A DNA stretch of 64,000 nucleotides from Burkholderiales bacterium (GCA_947473125.1 CANJDH010000010.1:1-64000); one strand, 5' to 3'; positions 46,301 through 54,738 are shown, counted from the stretch's first letter. Notes: generated by a model not told the origin, from the letters alone. Translations and numbers: made by a program.

Positions 46301-46425
46301 GGCGGATCTTCCGACTGACCCAGATTGCCGTAGGAAAAAACGCCGATGAAACCGAGCACCACGATGCAATAGAGCACGAAGGACTGGTGCTTGAGCGCCC
46401 ACTCGGAGAGATTGAAATTTTTCAT
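43312..46425 (-). CDS. RND multidrug efflux pump, inner-membrane subunit (AcrB type)
   Basis: This 1037-residue transporter has twelve expected membrane helices, with one N-terminal helix (about 13-35) and large periplasmic loops. The proton relay Asp pair is seen in LGLLVDDAIIAVEMM. The GPPVGYPVQFRV, GFVAMLGTIALSGMIMRNSVILIDQIEQD and RRFRPIVLTALAAILAMIPL blocks are typical of HAE1/HAE-like pumps. The start ATG at 46425 gives MKNFNLSEWALKHQSFVLYC. It lies 138 bases after the fusion-protein gene in the same direction, and no outer-membrane channel gene is present, so a TolC-like protein encoded elsewhere is needed. Confidence 0.95.
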   Translation of the reverse strand: MKNFNLSEWALKHQSFVLYCIVVLGFIGVFSYGNLGQSEDPPFTFKIMTVRTGWPGATAREVEQQVTERVEKKLQEMPELNFVRSFSRPGESLVFVAIKDSEPAARMPEIFYQIRKKIGDVRGQLPQSVVGPTFNDEFGDTFGNIYAITGDGFSYAEVKDAAERIKKELLRLPDVAKVELIGEQDEKLFVELANTKIANLGLDINTILATLQSQNIMTPAGNFDTQAERIFLRVSGDFESAENVRNIPIRANGRTFRLGDISVVRRGFTDPPQPKMRFQGREALGIGVSMRKGGDIIALGKNLDRELDRIEKTLPVGLDLDRVNDQPRAVRDSVSDFVRSVAEAVVIVLAVSFLSLGMRTGLVVALSIPLVLALTFMFMQVFNVGLHKISLGALILALGLLVDDAIIAVEMMAVKMEEGMDRFKAASFAYTSTAFPMLTGTLVTAAGFLPIATAKSGTGEYTLSIFQVVVLALLISWVAAVIVIPYLGYHLLPAHAPAGHGRPAAAPNWFTRLPGVRNLATWGGNFYAHFRDVVEWCITWRKTVIVLTLALFALSVFGFKFVQQQFFPSSTRLEVLVDLKLPEGSSYWATEHEVKKMEVLLNKEKDLYVNYVSYVGTGSSRFFLSLDQQLPAPSFAQFVITAKTLAAREQLRDKLIKMLDGTEFTGLRGRVLRLENGPPVGYPVQFRVAGEDLVRVRALAEEVAALMRADTALSNVNFDWNERSKVIKFEIDQDKARALNVSTQDLANFLQTSINGVSVTFLRDRDRLVEVLLRGADAERTQLSQLQNLSVPTRSGKSIPITQIARVSYDFEEGIIWRRDRLPTITVRADIYNGQIQPGTVTARLAPKLAELSRDLPPGYRIEVGGAVEESAKGGASVAAGFPLMLLVMLTLLMIQLQSIQRMILVVLTAPLGLIGVTSALLLFNKPFGFVAMLGTIALSGMIMRNSVILIDQIEQDIKAGHNPWDAICDATVRRFRPIVLTALAAILAMIPLTRSVFFGPMAVAIMGGLTVATALTLLFLPAAYAAWFRITKPAAA

Positions 46426-46563
46426 GCGTCAGGGGTTCGGGGGGATTTTTCGGTTGATCGATCTGGTCGGTTACGCAGCAGCGGCGGCGCGTACAAACCG
46501 GTGTCGCGCCGGCCCGGCCTATACGGTCTCGTTGCGCGCGCCCGCCGCGCCGGCCGTGCGCGC

Positions 46564-47754
46564 CTAATTGTTCGACTTGGGCGCATCAGCCTGGGCCACC
46601 GGTGCAGCGCCGGCACCACTCGTACCGGGCGCTGCGGATGGCGCCTCGGCGCCCAGCGGTTTCACCTGCTGCCCGGGCTGCAGCTTGTTCACGCCGGCCG
46701 TGACCACGGTCTCCCCGCCGGCCAGGCCGCCCACCACCGTGACGCCCTGCTCGGCGTATTTGCCCACCGCCACCGGCGTAAGCCTGACCCTGCCGTCGGC
46801 GCCGACCACCCATACCGCAGGCTTGGCGCCGGATTTGTCGTCGGTCTGGGTCAGGGCGGTCATGGGCAACAGAATTACCCGTTGCCCGAGAGCTGCTGCG
46901 TTCGGTTCGCCCGTTGCGGCGCCGGCAAAGCCGACGGTGGCCGACATGCCCCAGCGCAACGCGTCGTCGGCATCTTCGATCTTGACCTTGACCGTATAAG
47001 TTCGCGTCACCGGGTCGGCGGCGGCGGCGATTTCACGCACTCTGCCGGCATAACGTTTGTCCGGGTTGGCCCACAGGGCGATCAGGGCCTGCGGATTGGC
47101 TTTTACCGTCGCCAGCTGGTTTTCCGCAATGTTGATAACCGCGTCTTTCTCACCCAGTCGGGCAATGCGCACCACCGCCTGGCCGGCATTGACCACCTGG
47201 CCGGGTTCGGCGTTGACCGCCGTAACAACGCCGTCGGCATCGGCCAGAAGCGTGGTGTAAGCGGCCTGGTTGCCCGAGACGCCGGCCTGGGCGCGGGCCG
47301 AATCGCGCTTCGCCACGGCTGCCTTGTGCGCGTTGAGCTTCTGGTCGTACACCCCCTGGCTGACAAATTTCCTGGCGAGCAGGTCGTCATAACGGGTCAG
47401 TTCGGCCTTGGCGTAATCGAGCTCGCTTTCGGCTGCCACCAGGGTGGCACGCGCCGACACCGCATTGAGGTTTGCATCCTGCGCGTCGAGGCGTGCCAGC
47501 ACCTGGCCTTTTTTGACGGTGGCGCCAGCATCCACGGCGCGGCTCAGTATCTTGCCAGCAACGCGAAACGACATGTCGGTTTCATAGCGCGCGCGGATCT
47601 CGCCGGCGAAGGTGTTGACGCCCTGTGCATCCACAAGCGTCGCGCGAGTCACGCGCACCGGGCGCACGTCGGGTGCCACAGCAGTCTTTTCACCACAGGC
47701 CTGCAGCAGCATCAGCGCCGCCAGCAACACGACGATCGGATAGGTGGATTTCAT
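46564..47754 (-). CDS. RND efflux periplasmic adaptor (membrane fusion lipoprotein)
   Basis: This 396-residue protein has a lipoprotein signal MKSTYPIVVLLAALMLLQAC with lipobox LQAC. The adaptor folds follow in order: the barrel-sandwich half ARYETDMSFRVAGKILSRAV, a helical hairpin of about 70 residues, the second half GVVTAVNAEPGQVVNAGQAVV, then beta-barrel and membrane-proximal domains and a Pro/Ala-rich tail. The start overlaps the TetR stop (ATGA). It couples the RND pump encoded next to an outer-membrane channel. Confidence 0.93.
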   Translation of the reverse strand: MKSTYPIVVLLAALMLLQACGEKTAVAPDVRPVRVTRATLVDAQGVNTFAGEIRARYETDMSFRVAGKILSRAVDAGATVKKGQVLARLDAQDANLNAVSARATLVAAESELDYAKAELTRYDDLLARKFVSQGVYDQKLNAHKAAVAKRDSARAQAGVSGNQAAYTTLLADADGVVTAVNAEPGQVVNAGQAVVRIARLGEKDAVINIAENQLATVKANPQALIALWANPDKRYAGRVREIAAAADPVTRTYTVKVKIEDADDALRWGMSATVGFAGAATGEPNAAALGQRVILLPMTALTQTDDKSGAKPAVWVVGADGRVRLTPVAVGKYAEQGVTVVGGLAGGETVVTAGVNKLQPGQQVKPLGAEAPSAAPGTSGAGAAPVAQADAPKSNN

Positions 47755-48455
47755 GACGACGTTCCTTTGGACGATGCGGGTGCAATGGGTTGCGGCAAGG
47801 CAGAGGGTTCCGGCAACGCATAGCCGCGCCACAATGCCATCAGACCGCGGCGCATCACCGTCTGCACGTCTTTGCGCAGCACGTTGAGGCCGGGCCGCGC
47901 CAGGCCTTCGGGGTCGTGGCTCGGGTCGCACAACTGCCAGGTGCCGATGCCGAAGGCGTAGGTGTGGTTCAGCAGTTCCACACCCTGCCCGGCCTGCAAC
48001 AGGGGAAATACCGCTTCGATCTGCGGGCCGAGCTGCGCCAGGCGCGTCGCCACGCCCAAGCGGAACTGGTACATGAACTCGGGGTCGATATTGCGCTCGA
48101 AACTTGAGTGGCATTTGCCGGCCAGTTGCAGGAACAGAGGGTTGCCGCGCACAAACCCGCAAAATGCATCGACGCACTGCTCCACAGTCAGCCCCGGGCC
48201 CTGGGCGGCGATCAGGGCCTCGACCACATCGAACAGGCGCGTGGCCTGCTCTGCGTGAATCGCCATGAGCATTTCTTCCTTGGTCTTGAAGTACAGATAA
48301 ACCGTGCCCTTGGCCAACCCGGCTTCCTCGGCGACCTGCGCCACGGAGGCGAAATTCTCCGGGTCCCGCGCCAGCAGGCTCTGCGCCGCGTGCAGGATGG
48401 TCGAGCGGCGTGCGGCTTTGTCTTCGGCCTGAACGGCCCGGTGAAGCACTACCAT
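47751..48455 (-). CDS. TetR/AcrR family repressor of the RND pump
   Basis: This 234-residue protein starts at 48455 (MVVLHRAVQAEDKAARRSTI). The helix-turn-helix is SVAQVAEEAGLAKGTVYLYFKTKEEML, diagnostic for TetR regulators, and a ligand-binding helical domain follows. It is the first gene of the operon with the fusion protein and the pump. The operator pair TGAC-N5-GTCA lies directly upstream (48477-48510), so it should repress its own operon until a pump substrate binds. Confidence 0.94.
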   Translation of the reverse strand: MVVLHRAVQAEDKAARRSTILHAAQSLLARDPENFASVAQVAEEAGLAKGTVYLYFKTKEEMLMAIHAEQATRLFDVVEALIAAQGPGLTVEQCVDAFCGFVRGNPLFLQLAGKCHSSFERNIDPEFMYQFRLGVATRLAQLGPQIEAVFPLLQAGQGVELLNHTYAFGIGTWQLCDPSHDPEGLARPGLNVLRKDVQTVMRRGLMALWRGYALPEPSALPQPIAPASSKGTSS

Positions 48456-48476
48456 GATGGCGTGAATTCCTTTAAA

Positions 48477-48510
48477 TGACTTTCGGTCATTGTAAAATGA
48501 CCATTGGTCA
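48477..48510. promoter_or_regulatory. Double TetR operator, two TGAC-N5-GTCA sites
   Basis: TGACTTTCGGTCA (48477-48489) and TGACCATTGGTCA (48498-48510) share the same half-sites; their centres are 21 bases apart, two helical turns. They lie 22-55 bases before the repressor start, overlapping the expected promoter. Confidence 0.75.
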
Positions 48511-48739
48511 GTTGTCAACGCGTTGCCGGGCTCCACGCGTCCTCTAATGCCCTTCTGGCAGTGGGGCGAGCCAGGCCGCGTAACCTTTATGCAACAGTGT
48601 GTTGCGCCACTCTATTCACTACCGGGTTGAGGGCGTAAACTCCCGCGCTGCCAGCCAGCGGATTCTGGGGCGCCTCGCAGCATCGAGCCACGTCAAGCAA
48701 CCAATAAAATCCGCACGCCACCAAGAGGAGCGCTTTCGT

Positions 48740-50572
48740 TTGAAGCCGACCGACATCGGCAATCCGGCCTACTTCCACAAGGTCGTTGATTGCCAGTGGG
48801 CATGTCCTGCCCACACGCCCGTACCCGAATACATCCGTCTCATCGCCCAAGGGCGTTATTCCGACGCCTATATGATCAACTGGGAGTCGAACGTATTCCC
48901 CGGCGTGCTCGGCCGCACCTGCGACCGCCCGTGCGAACCAGCCTGCCGGCGCGGCCGCGTTGAAGAAGAAAATGCCGAAAAGCCCGAACCGGTGGCGATC
49001 TGCCGCCTGAAGCGCGTCGCCGCCGATTACAAGGACGACGTATCGGCGCGCATGCCCAAGGTGCCGTCGAAGAAAAACGGCAAGCGCATCGCCTGCGTCG
49101 GTGCCGGCCCCGCATCGCTCACCGTGGCGCGCGATCTGGCGCCACTCGGCTATGACATCACCGTGTTCGACGGCGAGAAAAAGGCCGGCGGCTTCATCCG
49201 CAGCCAGATCCCCAAATTCCGCCTGCCGGAAAGCGTGATCGACGAGGAGTGCGGCTACATCCTCGACCTCGGCGTCAACTTTGTTGCGGGCCAGCATATC
49301 GACAGCCTCAAGGACCTGCTGACCCAGGGGTTCGACGCCATCTTCGTGGGCAGCGGTGCGCCGCGCGGCCGCGACCTCGACATCCCGGGCCGCAAGGAAG
49401 CCGCCAAGAACATCCACATCGGCATCGACTGGCTGTCCAGTGTTTCCTTCGGCCACATTGACAAGATCGGCAAGCGCGTCATCGTCCTCGGCGGCGGCAA
49501 CACGGCGATGGACTGCTGCCGCTCCTCGCGGCGCCTCGGCGGCGACGACGTCAAAGTGGTGGTGCGCTCCGGCTTCGACGAGATGAAGGCCTCGCCGTGG
49601 GAGAAGGAAGACGCGATGCACGAAGGCATCCCGATCCTCAATTTCCACGTACCGAAGGCGTTCCTGCACACGGACGGCAAACTCAGCGGCATGACATTCG
49701 AAGTGGTCAAGGCCGAATACGACTCCAAGGGACGCCGCTCGCTGGTGCCCTCGGGCCAGCCAGACGTCACCCTTGAATGCGATGATGTGTTGGTCGCCGT
49801 CGGCCAGGAAAATTCATTCCCCTGGATCGAGCGCGACGTCGGCCTCGAATTCGACAAATGGGGCCTGCCGGTGGTCGACCAGGTGACGATGCAGTCGACT
49901 GTGAAGAATGTTTTCTTCGGCGGCGACGCCGCCTTCGGCCCGAAGAACATCATCTGGGCGGTGGCCCACGGCCACGAGGCCGCCGTGTCGATCGACAAGT
50001 TCTGCCAGAGCGAAGACGTGGCCGTGCGCCCGCCGCCGATGGTGCGCATGCTCAGCCAGAAAATGGGCATCCACGAATGGAGCTACGACAACGGCGTGGC
50101 CAACGATTCGCGCTACAAGGTACCCTTGAAGGACATCAACCTGGCGTTGAAAAACATCAAGGTGGAAGTCGAGCTCGGCTTCGACCCGCAGTTGGCCTGG
50201 AAAGAGGCGCAACGCTGCCTCAACTGCGATGCCCAGACCGTATTTGCTGATGCCAAGTGCATCGAATGCGATGCCTGCGTCGACATCTGCCCGATGGACT
50301 GCATCACCTTCACGCTCAACGGCGAAGAAGACGAACTGCGCAAGCGCCTGAGCGCACCGGCCACCAACAAGTCGCAGGATTTATACGTGTCCGGCACCCT
50401 CAAGACCAGCCGCGTGATGGTGAAGGACGAAGACATGTGCCTGCATTGCGGCCTGTGCGCCGAGCGTTGCCCGACCGGCGCCTGGGACATGCAGAAATAC
50501 TTCATGCAAACCGCCAAGGCCGGCCCTGCTTGCCGCCCGAAGAATCCGACACCGGCCAGGAGAGCCGCATGA
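48740..50572 (+). CDS. GltD-like NAD(P)H-dependent iron-sulfur flavoprotein, electron module of the 2-oxoacid oxidoreductase
   Basis: This 610-residue protein starts at the TTG at 48740, placed nine bases after AAGAGGAG, giving MKPTDIGNPAYFHKVVDCQW; the longer upstream frame has no such signal. The N-terminal domain has the glutamate-synthase-type Cys cluster (CQWACPAHTPVPEY, CDRPCEPACRRG). Then come the FAD fold IACVGAGPASLTVARDLAPL and the NADPH fold VIVLGGGNTAMDCCRSSRRL. The C terminus carries two 4Fe-4S motifs (CIECDACVDICPMDC and CLHCGLCAERCPTG). It overlaps the next gene by four bases. Related three-subunit enzymes of aromatic-degrading betaproteobacteria are known as 2-oxoglutarate:NADP oxidoreductases, in which this subunit passes electrons to NADP. 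Confidence 0.9.
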   Translation: MKPTDIGNPAYFHKVVDCQWACPAHTPVPEYIRLIAQGRYSDAYMINWESNVFPGVLGRTCDRPCEPACRRGRVEEENAEKPEPVAICRLKRVAADYKDDVSARMPKVPSKKNGKRIACVGAGPASLTVARDLAPLGYDITVFDGEKKAGGFIRSQIPKFRLPESVIDEECGYILDLGVNFVAGQHIDSLKDLLTQGFDAIFVGSGAPRGRDLDIPGRKEAAKNIHIGIDWLSSVSFGHIDKIGKRVIVLGGGNTAMDCCRSSRRLGGDDVKVVVRSGFDEMKASPWEKEDAMHEGIPILNFHVPKAFLHTDGKLSGMTFEVVKAEYDSKGRRSLVPSGQPDVTLECDDVLVAVGQENSFPWIERDVGLEFDKWGLPVVDQVTMQSTVKNVFFGGDAAFGPKNIIWAVAHGHEAAVSIDKFCQSEDVAVRPPPMVRMLSQKMGIHEWSYDNGVANDSRYKVPLKDINLALKNIKVEVELGFDPQLAWKEAQRCLNCDAQTVFADAKCIECDACVDICPMDCITFTLNGEEDELRKRLSAPATNKSQDLYVSGTLKTSRVMVKDEDMCLHCGLCAERCPTGAWDMQKYFMQTAKAGPACRPKNPTPARRAA

Positions 50573-52428
50573 ATACCAATACCAGCCCCAAGAAGATCAG
50601 CGCGGTCAACGACTTCGTCGTCAAGTTCGCCAACGTCAACGGCTCGGGCTCTGCCTCGGCCAACGAAATGTTCGCCAAGTCGATCCTGCGCATGGGCGTG
50701 CCGGTCAGCCCGCGCAATATCTTCCCGTCGAACATCCAGGGGCTGCCGACCTGGTATGAAGTGCGCGTCACTGAAAAAGGCTACCTCGGACGCCGCGGCG
50801 GCGTCGACATGATGGTGGCGATGAACCCGCAGACCTGGGACAAGGATATCGCCGAGATCGCTCCCGGCGGCTACCTGCTGTACGACTCGACCAAGGCCCT
50901 GCCGGCGTCAAAATTCCGCGACGACATCAACGTCATCGGCGTGCCGCTCACCGAAATCTGCAACGACACCTACAGCGACCCGCGCGAGCGCCAGCTGTTC
51001 AAGAACATCATCTATGTCGGCGTGCTCTCTGCGCTATTAGGCATGGACGCGGAAGCGATTGCAGAGCTGATCGGCGAGCAGTACAAGAGCAAGGAAAAGC
51101 TGCTCAAGCACAATGTGCACGCACTGCAGCTCGGCCGCGATTACGCCATGGCCAAGCTCACCTGCCCGCTGCCGATTCGCGTCGAAAAGCGCGACAACAT
51201 CGGCGACATGATCCTGGTGGAGGGCAATGCTGCCGCCGCCCTCGGCATGGTCTACGGCGGCGCCACGGTGTGCGCCTGGTATCCGATCACGCCGTCGTCG
51301 TCGGTGGCCGAGGCTTTCATCAACTATTGCCAGAAGCTGCGCCTCGACACCACCAACAAATCCAAATACGCGATCGTTCAGGCCGAAGACGAAATCGCCT
51401 CGATCGGCATCGTCACCGGCGCCGGATGGAACGGCGCGCGCGCCTTCACCGCCACCTCCGGCCCGGGCGTCTCGCTGATGACCGAGTTCATCGGCCTGGC
51501 CTACTTTGCGGAGATTCCGGTCACCATCATCAACGTGCAGCGCGGCGGCCCTTCCACCGGCATGCCGACCCGCACCCAGCAGGCCGACCTGATTTCCTCC
51601 GCCTATGCCGGCCACGGCGATACCAAGCACGTGCTGCTGTTCCCGGAAGACCCGAACGAGTGCTTTGAATTCGGCGCCGCCTGCCTGGACCTCGCCGACC
51701 GCCTGCAAACGCCGGTGTTCCTGATGACCGACCTTGACATCGGCATGAACCAGCGCCTGTGCAAGCCGTTCAAGTGGGACGACGCGCGCGAGTACGACCG
51801 CGGCAAGGTCATGACCTATGAACTGCTCGAATCGGGCAAGGAATTCGGCCGTTACCTGGATGTCGATGGCGACGGCGTGCCGTTCCGCACCTATCCGGGC
51901 ACGCACCCGACCAAGGGCGGCTACTTCACGCGCGGCACCACCAAGGATGCCTACGCGCGATATTCGGAGGCCGGTCCCGACTACCTGTACAACGTGCAGC
52001 GCCTGTTGAAGAAGTTCAACACTGCGAAAAAACTGGTGCCGCAACCGATCGAGCGCAAGGCCACGCAAAAAACCAGACTGGGCGCACTGTATTTCGGCTC
52101 GACCAGCCCGGCCATGAACGAAGCCTACGACGCACTCGAAGAACAAGGGACGCATGTCGACCTGATGCGCCTGCGCGCGTTTCCGTTTCCGGATTCGGTG
52201 CAGGCGTTCGTCAATGCGCACGACACCGTGTTCGTGGTCGAGCAGAACCGCGACGCGCAAATGCGCTCGATGCTGGTCAACGAGCTCGGCATCAATCCGG
52301 CAAAGCTGGTGCCGGTGCTCAACTACGACGGCACGCCGATCACGGCGCGCTTCATCATCAAGGAAGTGGCCGAACGCGCCGCAGGGCTCAACGTAGTGCC
52401 GCTTCGCAAAGGCAAGGAAGCCGTATGA
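50569..52428 (+). CDS. korA: 2-oxoacid:acceptor oxidoreductase, fused gamma-alpha subunit
   Basis: This 619-residue protein has an N-terminal gamma domain (about 15-190; VKFANVNGSGSASANEMFAKSI) followed by the alpha domain starting near 205, with AWYPITPSSSVAEAFINY at about 238 and ATSGPGVSLMTEFIGLAYFA. The C-terminal VVEQNRDAQMRSMLVNELG binds the partner subunit. It opens with CAGGAGAG before an ATG overlapping the previous stop. Together with the beta subunit it decarboxylates a 2-oxoacid, probably 2-oxoglutarate to succinyl-CoA, though the acid cannot be fixed from sequence. Confidence 0.9.
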   Translation: MNTNTSPKKISAVNDFVVKFANVNGSGSASANEMFAKSILRMGVPVSPRNIFPSNIQGLPTWYEVRVTEKGYLGRRGGVDMMVAMNPQTWDKDIAEIAPGGYLLYDSTKALPASKFRDDINVIGVPLTEICNDTYSDPRERQLFKNIIYVGVLSALLGMDAEAIAELIGEQYKSKEKLLKHNVHALQLGRDYAMAKLTCPLPIRVEKRDNIGDMILVEGNAAAALGMVYGGATVCAWYPITPSSSVAEAFINYCQKLRLDTTNKSKYAIVQAEDEIASIGIVTGAGWNGARAFTATSGPGVSLMTEFIGLAYFAEIPVTIINVQRGGPSTGMPTRTQQADLISSAYAGHGDTKHVLLFPEDPNECFEFGAACLDLADRLQTPVFLMTDLDIGMNQRLCKPFKWDDAREYDRGKVMTYELLESGKEFGRYLDVDGDGVPFRTYPGTHPTKGGYFTRGTTKDAYARYSEAGPDYLYNVQRLLKKFNTAKKLVPQPIERKATQKTRLGALYFGSTSPAMNEAYDALEEQGTHVDLMRLRAFPFPDSVQAFVNAHDTVFVVEQNRDAQMRSMLVNELGINPAKLVPVLNYDGTPITARFIIKEVAERAAGLNVVPLRKGKEAV

Positions 52429-53480
52429 CCTATCTCACCAAACCGACGCTGCACCACCCGACCCTGGTCAAGAACAAGGCCGGCTACACGCGGCGCGACT
52501 ACGAAGGCAAGGTCAGCACCTTGTGCGCCGGCTGCGGCCACGACTCGATTTCGGCGGCCTTCATCCAGGCCTGCTGGGAACTCGACATCCAGCCGCACCG
52601 CGTCGCCAAGCTGTCGGGCATCGGCTGCTCGTCCAAGACCCCCGACTATTTCCTCGGCAACTCGCACGGTTTCAACACCGTGCACGGGCGCATGCCCTCG
52701 GTGCTGACCGGCGCCAACCTCGCGAACCGCGAGCTGATCTATCTGGGCGTGTCCGGCGACGGCGACTCTGCCTCGATCGGCATCGGCCAGTTCGCCCACG
52801 TGATGCGCCGCGGCGTCAACATGACCTACATCGTCGAGAACAACGGCGTGTACGGCTTGACCAAAGGCCAGTTCTCGGCCACCGCAGACCAGGGTTCGAA
52901 GTCGAAAAAAGGCGTCGCCAATACCGATTCCCCGGTCGACATGGTGGCACTGGCGCTGCAACTGGGCGCAACCTACGTGGGCCGCAGCTTCTCGGGCGAC
53001 AAGCGCCAGCTGGTGCCGCTGATCAAGGGCGCGCTGGCCCACCAGGGCGCGGCCTTCCTCGATGTGGTGAGCCCTTGCGTGGCGTTCAACAACCACGCCG
53101 GCAGCACCAAGAGCTACGACTACGTGCGCGAGCACAACGAGGCGGTGAGCCGCATCGACTTCATCACCACGCGCTCCGAAATCACGGTCGATTATCCGGA
53201 AGGCGAAGTGGTCGAAGTGGCGCAGCACGACGGCTCGACCCTGCGTTTGCGCAAGTTGCACCCGGAGTACGATCCGACGAATCGCATTTCTGCGATGAAC
53301 TACATCCAGGAGCACCACGCCAAGGGTGAAGTCGTCACCGGCCTGCTATACGTCGATCCGCAACCCGAAGACCTGCACACGCACCTCAACACCGCCGAGA
53401 TGCCGTTCAACCGCATGGGCAAGAAGGAACTGTGCCCTGGCAGCGCGATGCTGGAGCGGATCAACGCGTCGCTGCGTTAA
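52425..53480 (+). CDS. korB: 2-oxoacid:acceptor oxidoreductase, beta subunit (thiamine diphosphate)
   Basis: This 351-residue protein carries the TPP motif GDGDSASIGIGQFAHVMRRG, ending with ENNGVYGLTKGQFS, and the four cysteines that hold a 4Fe-4S cluster (LCAGCGHD, GIGCSSKTPDYF, SPCVAFNNH). It overlaps korA by four bases (ATGA). The gene order NADPH module, gamma-alpha, beta makes a complete enzyme in one operon, followed by a large palindrome that may end transcription. Confidence 0.92.
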   Translation: MTYLTKPTLHHPTLVKNKAGYTRRDYEGKVSTLCAGCGHDSISAAFIQACWELDIQPHRVAKLSGIGCSSKTPDYFLGNSHGFNTVHGRMPSVLTGANLANRELIYLGVSGDGDSASIGIGQFAHVMRRGVNMTYIVENNGVYGLTKGQFSATADQGSKSKKGVANTDSPVDMVALALQLGATYVGRSFSGDKRQLVPLIKGALAHQGAAFLDVVSPCVAFNNHAGSTKSYDYVREHNEAVSRIDFITTRSEITVDYPEGEVVEVAQHDGSTLRLRKLHPEYDPTNRISAMNYIQEHHAKGEVVTGLLYVDPQPEDLHTHLNTAEMPFNRMGKKELCPGSAMLERINASLR

Positions 53481-53488
53481 AGCATGTC

Positions 53489-53520
53489 GGATCATTTTGC
53501 CGGCGCCGGCAGAATGATCC
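53489..53520. terminator. 32-base palindrome after the oxidoreductase operon
   Basis: The two 16-base arms, starting GGATCATT and ending AATGATCC, meet at GGC-GCC with one mismatch and no loop. It begins 8 bases after the korB stop. No T-run follows, so it is either a hairpin that stabilises the mRNA 3' end or a Rho-assisted terminator. Confidence 0.6.
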
Positions 53521-53566
53521 GGTAAAAGCCAGGAGCGGCGGCCGGCAATAATTGATCCATGTGCCA

Positions 53567-53660
53567 GCCCGAAACCCTTGGTGGACGCAGGTTTTCAGAG
53601 CATCACCCATAAAACCATTGGCGCGGGCAAACCATTGGTGCGAGCGGCTCTCAGGCCACC
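53567..53660 (+). repeat. Three adjacent copies of the dispersed repeat
   Basis: Copies begin at 53567 (CCCGAAACCCTTGGTGGACG), 53607 (CCATAAAACCATTGGCGCGG, shortened) and 53626 (GGCAAACCATTGGTGCGAGC). They follow each other directly in the convergent spacer between korB and the desaturase gene. This is the densest cluster of the family in the window. Confidence 0.7.
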
Positions 53661-53682
53661 TCTACACTGAAAAATCCGTTAC

Positions 53683-54738
53683 CTAAGCGTAACTGCGCAG
53701 GCGCCGCGAAAACGCCGCGAGGGCGGCGACGCCGCTGGCTTCGGCGCGCTCGCACCATGCCTGCAACTGCCGGACGATCTGCTCCTGGGGCGCGGAGGAA
53801 CGCCCCCACAGGGCAGCCAGTTCGCCACGCATCGCCTGCACCCGGTCGTGCTCGCCCGGGCCGACCGACCGGGTGTCGCTGGCGAACCGGGCCAATACGT
53901 CATAGCGATTCACCAGCACCGCCTGCAGGGTCGCTAGATCAGCCAGCACCTTCGGCTCGACGAAACGCGGCACCGGCGCCACCCGCTTCACATGCGCGAG
54001 CCCGAGCAGCTCCATGATGCGGATATACAGCCAGCCGATGTCGAACTCGTACCACTTGTAGGACAGCCGGGCCGAGCTCGGAAACGCGTGGTGATTGTTG
54101 TGCAACTCTTCGCCGCCGATCAGGATGCCCCAGGGAAACATGTTGGTGCTGGCATCCGCCACCGGCCAACTGCGATAACCGAAGAAGTGGCCGACGCCGT
54201 TGATCACGCCAGCCGCCCAGAACGGGATCCAGGCGATCTGCGTGACCAGGATCAGCACGCCGGGGACGATGCCGAACAGAACCACGTCGATCACCCCGGT
54301 GAGGGTCAGGCCAAGCAGCACATACCTGGAATACAGGTGGTGTTCGAGCCAATCGTCGGGGGTGCCGTAGCCGTAGCGCTCCATGGTCTCGGGCTTGTGC
54401 GATTCCTTCACATACAGGAACACGCCGCCCCACAACACCCGGTTGATGCCGAGCACCTGCGGGCTGTGCGGGTCATCCGGTGTTTCACACTTGGCGTGGT
54501 GCTTGCGGTGGATCGCGACCCACTCGCGGGTTGCCATGCCGGTGGTCATCCAGAGCCAGAAGCGGAAGAAATGGCTCATTACCGGGTGCAAGTCGAGGGC
54601 GCGATGCGTCTGGCAGCGGTGCAAAAACACCGTGACGCCGACGATGGTGACATGGGTCAGCCCGAGGGCCACCAGAATCAGCTGCCACCACGACAAATCG
54701 AATACGCCCGAAAACAACACCGTGCCCATGGACATCAT
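53683..54738 (-). CDS. Acyl-CoA/fatty acid delta-9-type desaturase
   Basis: This 351-residue membrane enzyme has the three His boxes HRCQTH, HRKHH and HNNHH in the right order and spacing, with membrane helices on both sides of the first box and between boxes two and three. The start at 54738 (MMSMGTVLFSGVFDLSWWQL) follows AGGAG by five bases. It introduces a double bond into saturated acyl chains using two iron ions and oxygen, changing membrane fluidity. It is transcribed away from the lone receiver gene, with 226 bases between the two starts. Confidence 0.94.
   Translation of the reverse strand: MMSMGTVLFSGVFDLSWWQLILVALGLTHVTIVGVTVFLHRCQTHRALDLHPVMSHFFRFWLWMTTGMATREWVAIHRKHHAKCETPDDPHSPQVLGINRVLWGGVFLYVKESHKPETMERYGYGTPDDWLEHHLYSRYVLLGLTLTGVIDVVLFGIVPGVLILVTQIAWIPFWAAGVINGVGHFFGYRSWPVADASTNMFPWGILIGGEELHNNHHAFPSSARLSYKWYEFDIGWLYIRIMELLGLAHVKRVAPVPRFVEPKVLADLATLQAVLVNRYDVLARFASDTRSVGPGEHDRVQAMRGELAALWGRSSAPQEQIVRQLQAWCERAEASGVAALAAFSRRLRSYA

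Noticed and set aside
44650-47823. A 1057-codon open frame on the plus strand
   Set aside because: It is the complement of the RND pump and its adaptor gene; the product is dominated by His, Arg, Gln and Gly and has no domain.
53481-53682. Possible tRNA or small RNA gene in the hairpin-rich spacer
   Set aside because: No cloverleaf, CCA end or T-loop sequence was seen; the structure is explained by one palindrome and three repeat copies.
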